A stretch of 64,000 bases of DNA, taken from positions 310,001 to 374,000 of the forward strand of contig JASWJB010000003.1 of assembly GCA_032433595.1 (NCBI GenBank). Direction: 5' to 3'. The translations under genes were made by a program, and so were the position numbers. This document shows, one piece after another, positions 24,518 to 34,130 of the stretch (position 1 is the first letter of the stretch; the number at the start of each line of letters is the position of its first letter). The notes beneath the pieces are model-generated. The model made no database searches. It was not told the origin of the DNA and saw nothing but the letters and a program-made list of their open reading frames with translations. This DNA is from Conoideocrella luteorostrata (lineage: Eukaryota > Ascomycota > Sordariomycetes > Hypocreales > Clavicipitaceae).

Positions 24518-25702
24518 CTAGTCTGCGTCAGATCCAAATATGAAATCTCGAAAGTTCTCCCCAATGACCTTGAGCCCATCTTCCAACTGCCATCCCTTGC
24601 ACTCGCACACGGTGCGGTAGATCTCAGCAAGATCGTCATCCATTTGCCCCCCCGCCGTGTGCATGTCCGTCTCCACTAGCAATCGCTCTGCCGGGATGGC
24701 TTCCAGCACATCCCGCAGTCTCGACCGCCCAGCCTCGTCCCGAAGATTGTTCGTCTTGGAGAATGAAAAGAAGATTTTGGCGGGAATCTTGGGGTTCAAG
24801 TATGGTACTACGGCTTCGGCTTTCCCGCTAAACGAGTGGAGGCAGATCCGCGGCGGATATGGCTTTGCTTCAGCAATGTCGTCTTGGGTGTCGTTCCCCA
24901 CGTTTTTCTGCAGATCCGCCTGCTCTGTGTGCTTCCGCCTTTGTGCCTTCGGCTTGCGCTTCTCGTGGCCCTTCCAGGAAGCAGCCAACGCGTTGAACAG
25001 GACTCCGTGGGCTTGGACTCCGTGAACGCTGACCGGCCGATTCATCTCTCCTGCCAATTTTAACTGCGCCTCGAGTATTGCTTGTTGGTGCGACATTTTA
25101 ATGTGGTGAGCACTCAGCGGTCTGCGTTCGCGGGCCCCTTCGGTACGTGTTGCGTCGTGTTCCCACGGTGTTTGGCTCCACGGCACGGGTAATCGAAATG
25201 CCTTGTCCAAACCAATCTCGCCGACTAGGGCATAGGGATGGTTCCTGAGATGCTCCCTGGTGTTGGCTAAGAAAGCTGAGAGGGCAACGGGTGTAGCCAT
25301 GCTCGTCAAAAACTCCGGGTCCGTTGGCTCTGGTGTAAGAACGGCTTTATAATGCTGCTCCTTGGCAGCAGCAGCATCAGTGTCAGGGCCTGTTTGATAC
25401 GTCGGTTCTGGGACGAGGTCGTTGTACACCTCATGGGCAAACCAGGGATGAGTTCCGAATCCAGCGATCGCAATTGTGGTTTCGCTTTTCAAGGAGGCGT
25501 CGCTGCCCATGCCGTACCTCTTCGCGATTTCTGCGACTAGGGCCTGATCCTGATCGCGGGTCGCCAATGCTACAATAGCCCTCGTTCTCATCTGTTCGAG
25601 TGCGGGTACTGCCAGCATGCGCTCAGCACAATGACAATGCACATCAAATGCGCCGACATGCCAGGGGAATTCATCGCCCTTTGAGTTCTGTAGTTCCGCC
25701 AT
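24518..25702 (-). CDS. TatD-family metal-dependent hydrolase (Scn1-like, 394 aa)
   Basis: A single-exon gene. All metal ligands of the TatD amidohydrolase family are present: FDVHCHC (H22, H24), GEIGLD (E162), VSVHG (H227), LHSFSG (H289) and ETDMH (D346). TatD proteins are Mg-dependent 3'-5' exonucleases/deoxyribonucleases; the longer fungal branch includes the fission yeast Cut9-interacting protein Scn1, which this resembles in length and in the extra inserted region (about residues 240-285, Lys-rich, low complexity). The ATG at 25702 was chosen; the frame stays open a few codons upstream through a run of A but without another ATG. Likely cytosolic or nuclear. Confidence 0.88.
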   Translation of the reverse strand: MAELQNSKGDEFPWHVGAFDVHCHCAERMLAVPALEQMRTRAIVALATRDQDQALVAEIAKRYGMGSDASLKSETTIAIAGFGTHPWFAHEVYNDLVPEPTYQTGPDTDAAAAKEQHYKAVLTPEPTDPEFLTSMATPVALSAFLANTREHLRNHPYALVGEIGLDKAFRLPVPWSQTPWEHDATRTEGARERRPLSAHHIKMSHQQAILEAQLKLAGEMNRPVSVHGVQAHGVLFNALAASWKGHEKRKPKAQRRKHTEQADLQKNVGNDTQDDIAEAKPYPPRICLHSFSGKAEAVVPYLNPKIPAKIFFSFSKTNNLRDEAGRSRLRDVLEAIPAERLLVETDMHTAGGQMDDDLAEIYRTVCECKGWQLEDGLKVIGENFRDFIFGSDAD

Positions 25703-27933
25703 AGTTGCGTTTTTTTTTTTCAATGATTAAAAAGGGTGACAAAGTCTGAGGATTTTATGCGCGGTTTTTACTGCGTTGGTGTTTTGTTCGAGGTATCACA
25801 AAGCCAACAGGGCAGGATCCTTACATCCATCCGCCTTGGTGAATGAGTCACATTCAGCCGACTCGAGAAGCGCAGATCAATTGCCTCCCGCTTACTGTTA
25901 TTTTTATCCGTCTACAAGCCAGTAGGCAGCTTTCCGACTCTATTCCTTCGTCTTACTCATCAAATCTATATTTAACTAATTTTTACCGGGGACTTCCTCA
26001 CCTCTCCAAAATTTGTGATGCTAGAGCGCACTAAAAAGCGTTGGTACAGAAGGAGGCTGTTGCTATCAGCAGCTTTGGCTCGAAGCCACGACTTTTAAAT
26101 CTATTCGATTGCAGATTTCGGGTAGTATGCCTGTCTCAACGTTTCTTTCTTTCTTTTTTCACTGTGCAATATCTAGTACTGCCCTTGCGGCTCGATTGGA
26201 GACAATTACGTTCTGGTGCTACCCTGTAGCATAATTGCAAGCAGAATGGCTGACCAAATCGTGATCCCCAATTCAATCCCCTGACCCTCATTTCCTCAGG
26301 CGTAGATGCCGTGATGAACTGACTCGGGAGGCCACCGAAGTTATCGAGATCGGTGGATGGCTACAGCTCTTAAACGGGCTAATAGCGTCTACACGACAGC
26401 CCAGTGGAATTTGGCGAGGTTCGGTCGCCAACAAGGCGGCGGCCCATGTTCTTGGCGGATGGGCTTTTGTTCGGCGAGAGGATTATTAGTTGGTCTGCTA
26501 GCGCCGAACACTATTAGAACCCAACGCCAGCTTCCCGTAGTTATATTGAAGATACTTGATCAATAGATCCGGGTTGTGGAGTCTGGGCATGTTGTACGTC
26601 ACAGATGCTGGACAGAATATCGGTCATGTATGAAACGAGCTGTACCCGTTCCAAGTTCATGCTATGATATAGAATACGACACGAGGTACATTCTAAGGCA
26701 CTTTAACCTTGTCTATATACGTATTACACCCCTCACACTCTATCGCGATGTCGTCGCCAACTCCCTTGCCGCACTTCCTCACCAATACAAAACTCTATGC
26801 AGCCTGGTTCGCCTTCTCTGGGTGGTTGGGGCCGTGACAAGGACATCAGTGTGAGTCTTGCATTGATTTGAAGAGGCGACAAGATGTGGAATCGCGAAGA
26901 GACCAGTTGAGACGGTTCTTTGGACTCTTCCGAAATGGCCTAGATGAGCGAGGGTTTACGGCGACCTTGCGTCGCAATAGCATCATGTGATGCCTAAGAT
27001 TCTTATCATTTTGCGCCGAAAAAGAAAGCAAAAGTAATCAACATAAATGCAAAGTTAGGCCAGACTACTGCATATGACGATGATGACCTCATCATGAAGG
27101 AAAAGACAGCTTAGTACACGAGGTTCCACGACAGGTGTCTGGCCACGAGAGCGGTCATGAATCTGCAATGCGGTTAGCAAATGGCTGCGGGTGATTTATA
27201 TTGCAGGATTGGCGGGACAGCTCTTGAGAAAAGAATCTCCCGAAGCAGCGCGCCTTTGGCATCTAATACTTGGCTTGGCTTAAGATGATTGAAGCAATGT
27301 CGTGCACGGAGTACAAATATTGCAATATCGAGTCAGGCGATGGTGCGACTTGGGTCCGTGGTAGGCTGGCTTCAATGAATTGGATGGGGTACCCCCGGCA
27401 AACCAGAGTACTGTTCCCTGTGCTGCTTCAGGCTGACCTGGCTAATCAAAGGTCGGCAAATTCCGCTCCAGCATAACGGCGCGCATGGTGCCTGAAAATT
27501 CACGGGGTCTAGACCAGCTGGCGCCTTGGTTAGTTAGTGCACCGTCAATTTCGGGAGCACTAACCTAGAAAGTGGAATACAGCACCCAATTCATTTTATT
27601 GCACGGACTACTCCGTACTCCGTACCTAGTTACTGTTCTCAAGCCTGGTCCCTGGATTTCGCTCGCTTAGATTCCATTTATCCACCATGATCTTTCCCTC
27701 TCACAACAACACCATCGCAAAGGCGCATTCATTCACCTCTGCCCTCGTCGGCTGTCAGCGGGCCGCCGCGCCCGACTTTGGATGAGCTCGCGCCTTCTGT
27801 GGGCTGATTTTCATGATCGCCATTGCCCTCCCCTGTCGGCTGCCGCTCCTTTCAGCCCGATCGCAAACCCACACTCGTTGAACACAACCCCTTTCGCGAA
27901 GTCGAGATCCATCATCCCGACCCGTCAAGTCGG
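25703..27933. other. Intergenic region, divergent promoters
   Basis: 2.2 kb between the TatD gene (-) and the secreted cysteine protein (+). A paired TACTCCGTACTCCGTAC motif lies at 27607-27624. Short open frames lack recognisable content. Nothing else is supported. Confidence 0.5.
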
Positions 27934-28731
27934 ATGCACATCCCTTCTCTGACAGCGACGGCCTTGTCGCTGTCTGCCTCGAAGTCGGACACACTCGTTG
28001 ATCGTGGCGACAGCGACAGCATCTGGGCGACACCACACGACAGCTACTCCTCGTCGATTGGTGTTCCTGGTTGCATGATCAATACCAATCGCGTGGCGTA
28101 TTGGCCTCAATCGGTCGACTGCGATAACATCTGCGTATCAGTCGAATACGAAGATCGCCAAGTCTACCTCCTTCGCGTTGATCAGTCCGCGGGCGCCCAC
28201 GACATAAGCTACGATGCGTGGAATTACCTCTGCACGGGCAACTCCGCAACCGACAAGCCCATATCCGGCGGCGCCGTAGCCATGAAGTCCAAAAACGTGG
28301 ATGCCTCGAAATGCAAGTCTCTCATTTACACAAAGGACAACAAGCTGCCGCTCAGTGCTGCTAATAGCATGAACTTTCTCGCAAGCTGCTTACAACAACC
28401 CAAGAGCTGGATCGCAAATAATTACATGGCAGTCAACATTGTCGACTCGATTTGTACACTTGGCGTGGATGAACAGTGCAAACTGAACTGGCCAGAGGCA
28501 AACCAGCCGACCTGCCCACATACCTTGGGCCAGTTGGTCAGTTTGAAGAATTACCCCGTATATAATATCCAGTATCCCAGTGGGAAAAAGGTCCTGGCGG
28601 TATCTGGATCATCTGGTGCTCCTGCTACTGGGAATGGTGGGACCGGTGACGACAGCGCTGCTCCTTTACGTGCAAGACAGCCTGTGTGGCTGATCTTGGG
28701 CTTGGTGTTTTCTATTTATCTGACGTTGTGA
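27934..28731 (+). CDS. Conserved fungal secreted Cys-rich protein, barwin-like pattern, hydrophobic C-terminus (265 aa)
   Basis: A single-exon gene starting at the first in-frame ATG (MHIPSLTATALSLSAS, a weak signal peptide). The body has the pattern of a fungal secreted family seen in many Hypocreales: WATPHDSYSSSIGVPGC, NTNRVAYWPQSVDCDNICVS, VYLLRVDQSAGAHDISYDAW and LSAANSMNFLASCLQQPKSW, with paired cysteines throughout. The HDISYDAW segment resembles the double-psi beta-barrel of barwin/expansin/cerato-platanin proteins, which is an inference. The last 18 residues are hydrophobic after a Gly/Ser/Thr-rich linker, so the product may be GPI-anchored to the cell surface. Function unknown. The frame is open upstream but has no earlier ATG. 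Confidence 0.75.
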   Translation: MHIPSLTATALSLSASKSDTLVDRGDSDSIWATPHDSYSSSIGVPGCMINTNRVAYWPQSVDCDNICVSVEYEDRQVYLLRVDQSAGAHDISYDAWNYLCTGNSATDKPISGGAVAMKSKNVDASKCKSLIYTKDNKLPLSAANSMNFLASCLQQPKSWIANNYMAVNIVDSICTLGVDEQCKLNWPEANQPTCPHTLGQLVSLKNYPVYNIQYPSGKKVLAVSGSSGAPATGNGGTGDDSAAPLRARQPVWLILGLVFSIYLTL

Positions 28732-29772
28732 TGACTTTGTTGTTGATGTGCATCTCTGGAGTTCTGACGCTACGCCGCCACGACTTGACCAATGGAAGTA
28801 AGACGAAAACCTCGAGTTGTGCTCGGGGATTCATTATATGCCTTCTAAAATAATGGGTCCATTGCTCATGTGCTACGTAATGATGCCGCTGCTCGTCAAC
28901 ACTGATCAGCAGCCCAATGGAGTATTCTGGGCTGGCCGGTGACCAGCAGCGGCATCATCCTACAGCAGCATTGGCAATGGACTCACTATTTAGGAATACA
29001 CGCAAGTGCGCTCATCGATATCAAAGAGGCTTTTTGTCGTCTTCCATGGGCTATAATGCATCGTCAGAGGTCTTCTTGCTACTTGCTCACGTGTACATAT
29101 TACTAGTCATATCCGTTTATACCCATTTACACATACGTTACATCAACTTCTCCATAGCCCCAATTTGAGCCGTCAATTTTGTCACGAGTACTGCCATGTC
29201 TTCACACCTCGATAAAAGTTGCGGGGACAATAGCGTGGAGAGAACTGCAATCTGCAGCCCGCCCACTGACTACCCCTCGTCGTGACTTGATTCAAGTGGA
29301 GGCTCCAGCACGCGGTGTTATACTCAAGATCCTTGGTATTAACAGCCAAGTCCACCGGAAAGAAATTTGTCGAAGAAACAAACCTAGCCTAACGACCGAT
29401 TTACTGCAGTATGGCCGTTGAATTAACCCCATCTCGTTAGTTTCAGCAGCCACGAGTGTCCACACGTCCTGGCAAAGTCGGCTTAATCACCGTTACCAAA
29501 GCCCTTACCCAAATGGCGGGACCCCCCGGATTGCTCACCGCACGGCAATCATGCACAACCGTCCGATGTGAATAGCTTGCTCACATGATAATTGTTAGGC
29601 GCGGGTGCATAGGCGAGTGCCGGGCGAAAGGATATGACATCTCGTTATTCGCTTAGGTCTTGGTGTTGAGCTGGTGAGAGGTCACATATAACGCTAGGGT
29701 GAAGACCTCCTGGACGGCAGAAATTGTTCCAACAAACTTGTTTCATCTTCCACTGTCAGAAGAATATTGACA
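28732..29772. other. Intergenic spacer
   Basis: 1.0 kb between two plus-strand secreted-protein genes; the last part is the promoter of the phospholipase gene. I see no gene or clear repeat. Confidence 0.5.
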
Positions 29773-30488
29773 ATGTTCTTTTCAATAATCATCCATTTGC
29801 TCACCTCACTGTTCACCACTGTCGTAACCCCAAAACCCGCTCCTGCTTCACCGAGCGCCCAGCCCGTCGCTGTGCCACAGAACCAAACCGTTCATCCTGT
29901 CCATGTCCCCCCTCAACGGTACAACGGAACCCTTAAGAGCCTCATACCCGTGACGGATAAGCTCCTCTTCAATGTCGCACTATACGAATTCGAAGACTCG
30001 CGGAATCGACATATGCCCAGCGTCTTGATCTGGATCACCGACGGCTGCACCAACTCACTGGACAACCCATTCCAGTTTCCATTCTTGCCGGCCTGTCATC
30101 GCCATGATTTTGGCTACAACAACTACAGACCGCAGAACCGATTTACGGAGACGAACAAGCTGAAGATAGATGATAAGTTCCTTGAAGAGTATGCTCCGAC
30201 GGCTCCTCGTATAGTTATGTTGTTGTGAAGTCCTTCTAATGACCATGTGTGAGTAGTCTGTACCTGCAGTGCGAACATGAATGGGCCAAAATCGTTTGTA
30301 CGTCCCTTGCGGACGTGTACTATAAGGGTGTTCGGGCGTTTGGCGGACTGGATGCCATTCCTGATGGCACGCCAAGCAAGAGAGGGGACGAGTTGAAGGA
30401 GTATGAAGAGTCAATTCTGATATATGAGGCCGAGGTGAAGAAAGCCCAAGAGGCCGGATTGCTTCCATTGTTGGATCGCTCGCATTGA
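29773..30488 (+). CDS. Secreted fungal phospholipase A2 (215 aa, 2 exons)
   Basis: Exon 1 is 29773-30188, exon 2 30257-30488; the 68-bp intron (GTATGC to GAGTAG) joins KFLED to LYLQCEHEW. A signal peptide (MFFSIIIHLLTSLFTTVV) is followed by a Pro-rich linker. The catalytic core follows the microbial/fungal sPLA2 pattern: DGCTNSLDNPFQFPFLPAC then HRHDFGYNNYR, with the His-Asp catalytic pair at H111-D112 and conserved Cys92 and Cys108. A further Cys pair comes from exon 2 (QCEHEWAKIVC). It should hydrolyse the sn-2 ester of phospholipids outside the cell or in the secretory path. The C-terminal 45 residues are a charged extension. Close relatives include mycorrhizal TbSP1-type enzymes. Confidence 0.9.
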
Positions 30489-30999
30489 GCCGCGGGGACT
30501 TGTCGATCTGTTGCGCAACTTAACTTTCTCGACCTAGTGGCTATAAACGCTTCCTCCAGGTGATATGGCCATATTGGGCCGTGGAACACATCTTGTTTCC
30601 GTAATCGGAGGTTTGCTTGAGATAACTTCTATTGCTCATACCGTTTCATAAATGTATAAACTTCTTTTCTGAGGGATAGCGAACTTAACAGCTATCACCA
30701 ACATATTAGATATATCACGTCTAATAAGTCATCTATCCAGAACTCAGTGAGTGTCAGTATTGAGGGTATGGTGTTTTCAATAGTCAGTGACGTGTTCGCG
30801 GGTGTTTAAGTAATTCAAGATGAATTAATTGTCTGCTAATCATAGTCGAAATCTGATCAATCTTAAAAAGCGAACCAGAGAAAAAACCTGACATTGGCGT
30901 ATGCAGGCCACACACAGTGCAGGGGTAGCAGGGTTAACGAGCGACCATAGCTATCAAGAAACGATTGTGCCAACTCATCCGATTCATGAGCTGTTGTTT
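30489..30999. other. Convergent intergenic spacer
   Basis: AT-rich 3' flanks of the phospholipase (+) and DUF899 (-) genes; open frames here are antisense shadows of the neighbouring genes. No feature seen. Confidence 0.5.
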
Positions 31000-31790
31000 T
31001 TAAATGTCCTCCTCATACTCATACTTGAGCCGGAACTCGCCTGGCCCCTGCGTATCAAGCCTTCTCCCCAGTGGCGTCAAGTCCAACAAATGCAGGGTCG
31101 GCATGACTCCCTCAGCACCTCTCTCAAAGGTGGAATACGTGTGAAACACATCAGCTCCGCGCCTGTAAAAGACGCTGAAGCCAGGAACATCCCCGGTCCA
31201 CCATTTCTTGCCCTTGGCCTCCATCTCCTCCTTTGTGCGGAAGTTCATCTCGACAGGGCACACGGACTCATCAACAGTGGCGTGGAAGTCGTAGTTGAAA
31301 TCGGAGCCCTCGCTCGACACCCACGGCCAGGTCCAGCCGTTGTGCTTCTTGAACTGGTCCAATTTGGCGGGCGGCGCGCGCGACACGCACACCAAGTTGG
31401 TGTTCTTGAGGCGAAGGTGTCGCACGTCGGGAAGAGACTCTCCAATGTGCGCACATCCGTGGCAGCCAGACTTGTCGTCGGGGCCAAACATGAAGTGGTA
31501 GATGATGAGCTGGTCTTTGCCGTGGAATAGATCCTCAAGAGATAGGCTAGATCCGCTGCTGTCCTTGAAGGTGTACTTTTTGTCGATTTTGACCATGGGC
31601 AATGCGGCGCGCTGGGCTGTAACCTCATCTTTGGCGCGCGTAAGTTCCTTTTCCTTCTCAAGGAGTGCCTTGCGAGCCGAGAGCCACTCATCGTGGCTGA
31701 CGATCTGGAGAATGGTTAGTGGGAATTGGCGAGCGTCTATGCGTAGTATGTGCTTGCCTTGTTGTTGATTGATTCGACGGCTGCGGCCAT
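31000..31790 (-). CDS. DUF899 thioredoxin-like protein (245 aa, 2 exons, GC-AG intron)
   Basis: Exon 1 is 31790-31758 (MAAAVESINNK) and exon 2 31704-31000. The 53-bp intron begins GCAAGC after AAG and ends CTCCAG with a CACTAACC branch site; it contains no GT, so a GC-AG intron is the only reading that supplies an ATG to the conserved N-terminus IVSHDEWLSARKALLEKEKE. The body is typical of DUF899 proteins, which adopt a thioredoxin-like fold: DLFHGKDQLIIYHFMFGP, a C92-H-G-C95 pair, PGFSVFYRRGADVFHTYSTF and a C-terminal LHLLDLTPLGR. No enzyme activity is established; cytosolic. The redox-like CxxC suggests a peroxide or thiol role (inference). Confidence 0.87.
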
Positions 31791-32525
31791 GTTGATGTGA
31801 CTGACTAACTTGAAGGGTTGTTCTGTAATATTTGGAAGGGGAGTGTGGAAGATGGGGCTCGGTTGTCTTGAGGTCACAATTACTTTACAGCGTTCACTGA
31901 AGGCTTCTTATACTCATCAAGAGATGTCTCGTATTTCGTCGTATTTGTGACACTGCGAGAGAAGAGGGCAGCCAAGCACACGGGCCCTTCAAAATGGTGT
32001 AGTTCTTCTGTTCGGCATTGGAGGCTCTCGCAGCATCGGCAACGCCACACTAGTGACGGGGGCGTGAAAATTGCCGTGGCGGGGTAATCAGTCAATGAAC
32101 GCTATCATATTCGCGTCATGCCGTTTCCATTATGTAGCCATGTACAATATGCCAAGCTGGTCTCACTACTCCGTAATACTTGGTTTTGGCACGGCCTTGT
32201 GCTGATTGACAGGTGGGACAGCTACAAAAACTCACGGCGAGAGTTGGCACGGCGGGGCCACGAAGAGGGACAGAGCCAGAGTGTGATTTGCTGCGTTGTA
32301 AGCCACGCTGCACTGAGGCGAATTAGCACCAGGCAGCATCGCGCTAACTAGAACGATGCCTGGAATATATTGATGGACACCGCGTACGGAGTACAGTGCT
32401 GTGGTACAGTCGGCGTGGTGGCTGCTGCTGTACTGGATAGCACGCACAGCTGCAGCAGATTAGTTAGTCTACTGTGCTCCGTGCAGAACTATGAGATGCG
32501 GCGACTGGTCACCTTCACGCCTCCA
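31791..32525. other. Spacer between DUF899 gene start and nitrilase gene end
   Basis: 735 bp, mostly promoter of the DUF899 gene. It contains TACTCCGTAAT (32167) and GTACGGAGTAC (32384). No coding sequence is supported. Confidence 0.5.
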
Positions 32526-33473
32526 TCATTTCATCCAAGCCACGTTCAGCTCCGACTCGTTTCTCTCTGCAATCACATGCCCATACAGCTCCGGCTTCCT
32601 CGCCTTGCGATATCTGAACCCGCCGGCCAATTGAAGCTTGTCCCTCGTGCAATTCGCCACGGCCATGTCCTCCCCGAGCTGGCGACACTCATCAACCACA
32701 TCCCCATACGGATCCAAAATCATCGAGCACCCGTTCTTCAACTGATCGTCGTCCATGCCTATCGGGTTGCTGAACACAACGTACACGGCATTGTCGTACG
32801 CCCTAGACGGCAGCCACTTCATCAGCCATGCGCGTCCTTTAAGACCGCCGAACTCTGCTCTCAGTGTCGTAGGGTCGCTGCGTCTGTTGAGCCAGAGCGA
32901 TGCGTCCACGAACCCGGCCCCGGGGCGTGTTGACGGCGTGCACATGGTGACGTGAGGCGCGAAGATGATCTCGGCGCCCTTCAAAGCCGTCGACCGCACG
33001 TTTTCGACCACGTTGTTGTCGTAGCAGATGAGAATGCCGGCCTTCCAGCCCAGGAGGTCGAACACGACCAACTCGTTTCCAGGCGATAGGTGCTTGCTGA
33101 TGAACGGGTGGATCTTTCTGAACCGTGCGAGCATCCCGTCGCCGTTTACGCAGACGTAGGTGTTGTAAATGCGATCGTGGTCTCTGTCATACTCGAACAG
33201 GCCGGCGAGGATGGTGATCCCGACCTCGCGGCTGATCGTAATGAGCTCCTGGGTGCTAGGCCCGTCGGGGACCTGTTCGGCGACCGCAACGAGCTCATCT
33301 CGTGCCAGCTTGGACGCAAACGTGTATCCCGTGATGGAGCATTCGTGAAAGGCGACCACATTGCAACTTCTCGCGGCAGCTTGAGCAGAAAGCCGACGAA
33401 TGGTTGCTAGGTTCTGTGCTTTGTCGCCAGAGGCGTTTTCGAATTGAACCGACGCTATCAAGAGAGTCGCCAT
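32526..33473 (-). CDS. Carbon-nitrogen hydrolase, nitrilase superfamily (315 aa)
   Basis: A single-exon gene with the complete Glu-Lys-Cys triad: E44 in AFHECSITGY, K120 in ARFRKIHPF and C150 in GILICYDNNVVENVR. The alpha-beta-beta-alpha sandwich pattern runs throughout (LLIASVQFEN at the start, ITILAGLFEYD, YVVFSNPIGMDDDQLKNGCS, then SMILDPYGDVV). Members hydrolyse nitriles, amides or N-carbamoyl groups; this one looks like the small aliphatic amidase/N-carbamoylputrescine amidase side of the family, but the substrate cannot be assigned. Length is normal. It lacks targeting signals and is probably cytosolic. Confidence 0.9.
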   Translation of the reverse strand: MATLLIASVQFENASGDKAQNLATIRRLSAQAAARSCNVVAFHECSITGYTFASKLARDELVAVAEQVPDGPSTQELITISREVGITILAGLFEYDRDHDRIYNTYVCVNGDGMLARFRKIHPFISKHLSPGNELVVFDLLGWKAGILICYDNNVVENVRSTALKGAEIIFAPHVTMCTPSTRPGAGFVDASLWLNRRSDPTTLRAEFGGLKGRAWLMKWLPSRAYDNAVYVVFSNPIGMDDDQLKNGCSMILDPYGDVVDECRQLGEDMAVANCTRDKLQLAGGFRYRKARKPELYGHVIAERNESELNVAWMK

Positions 33474-33563
33474 GGTAGTGGTGGCGTGAGATGCGGTGAG
33501 TTTGTCTTCGTGAGCGGGGTTGAACGAACAATCATGTCTCTTGAACGGCGACGCAAAGCTGGA

Positions 33564-33571
33564 TTATATAT
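33564..33571 (-). promoter_or_regulatory. TATA box of the nitrilase gene
   Basis: TATATAAT on the minus strand lies about 90 bases upstream of the ATG at 33473. Confidence 0.4.
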
Positions 33572-34130
33572 GTCGCGTGGCTTCACTTACATGCCCATCC
33601 ATTTGGGGCATGGTGTAGCTACCTGGAGCGACTTGCACTGATGCGTTCGCGATGCAACGTTGTCCTTGTCGGCCCATTAAGCAGTAGTCATCTTGGGCCG
33701 AACCACCAGTTAAACTCCATTGACACGGTCTAATACGCAATATGAATGTGATGTTTCCTTACCCGATCACGTTGATCATCTTACTTAGCTTCACAAGCTT
33801 GTTGTGCGAGCAATACGAGGCGGAGTTTCCTATTATGGTTACATCGCCTCGAGACATTCACGGATGACTGGGCGGGCCAATTGAGCCAGGAAACTACGGA
33901 GTTCTCATTCCTAACTAATACCTCTCATTCTATAGACACTTGAAAGAAGTCTGAATCTCTCATCTGTGACCCCCTCCCGCTTTTCTACGGTAAATGCAAA
34001 CTGGGGTGATGCGGAACGTTGACTCTATATGCTTGCGCTCTGCCCAACATGACAAAATAAAACCCTAAAACAAACATAACCGTCGACGGAATAACCACCA
34101 TGTCCCGATAAGTCACCAATCTTGAATTGC
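33572..34130. other. Intergenic spacer
   Basis: Rest of the 0.66-kb interval between the nitrilase start and the end of the hydrolase-like gene. No gene seen; one ACTACGGAGTT motif is at 33892. Confidence 0.5.

Noticed and set aside
27823..27933. N-terminal extension of the secreted cysteine protein
   Set aside because: It begins with TTG and would bury the signal peptide; the ATG at 27934 fits the family.
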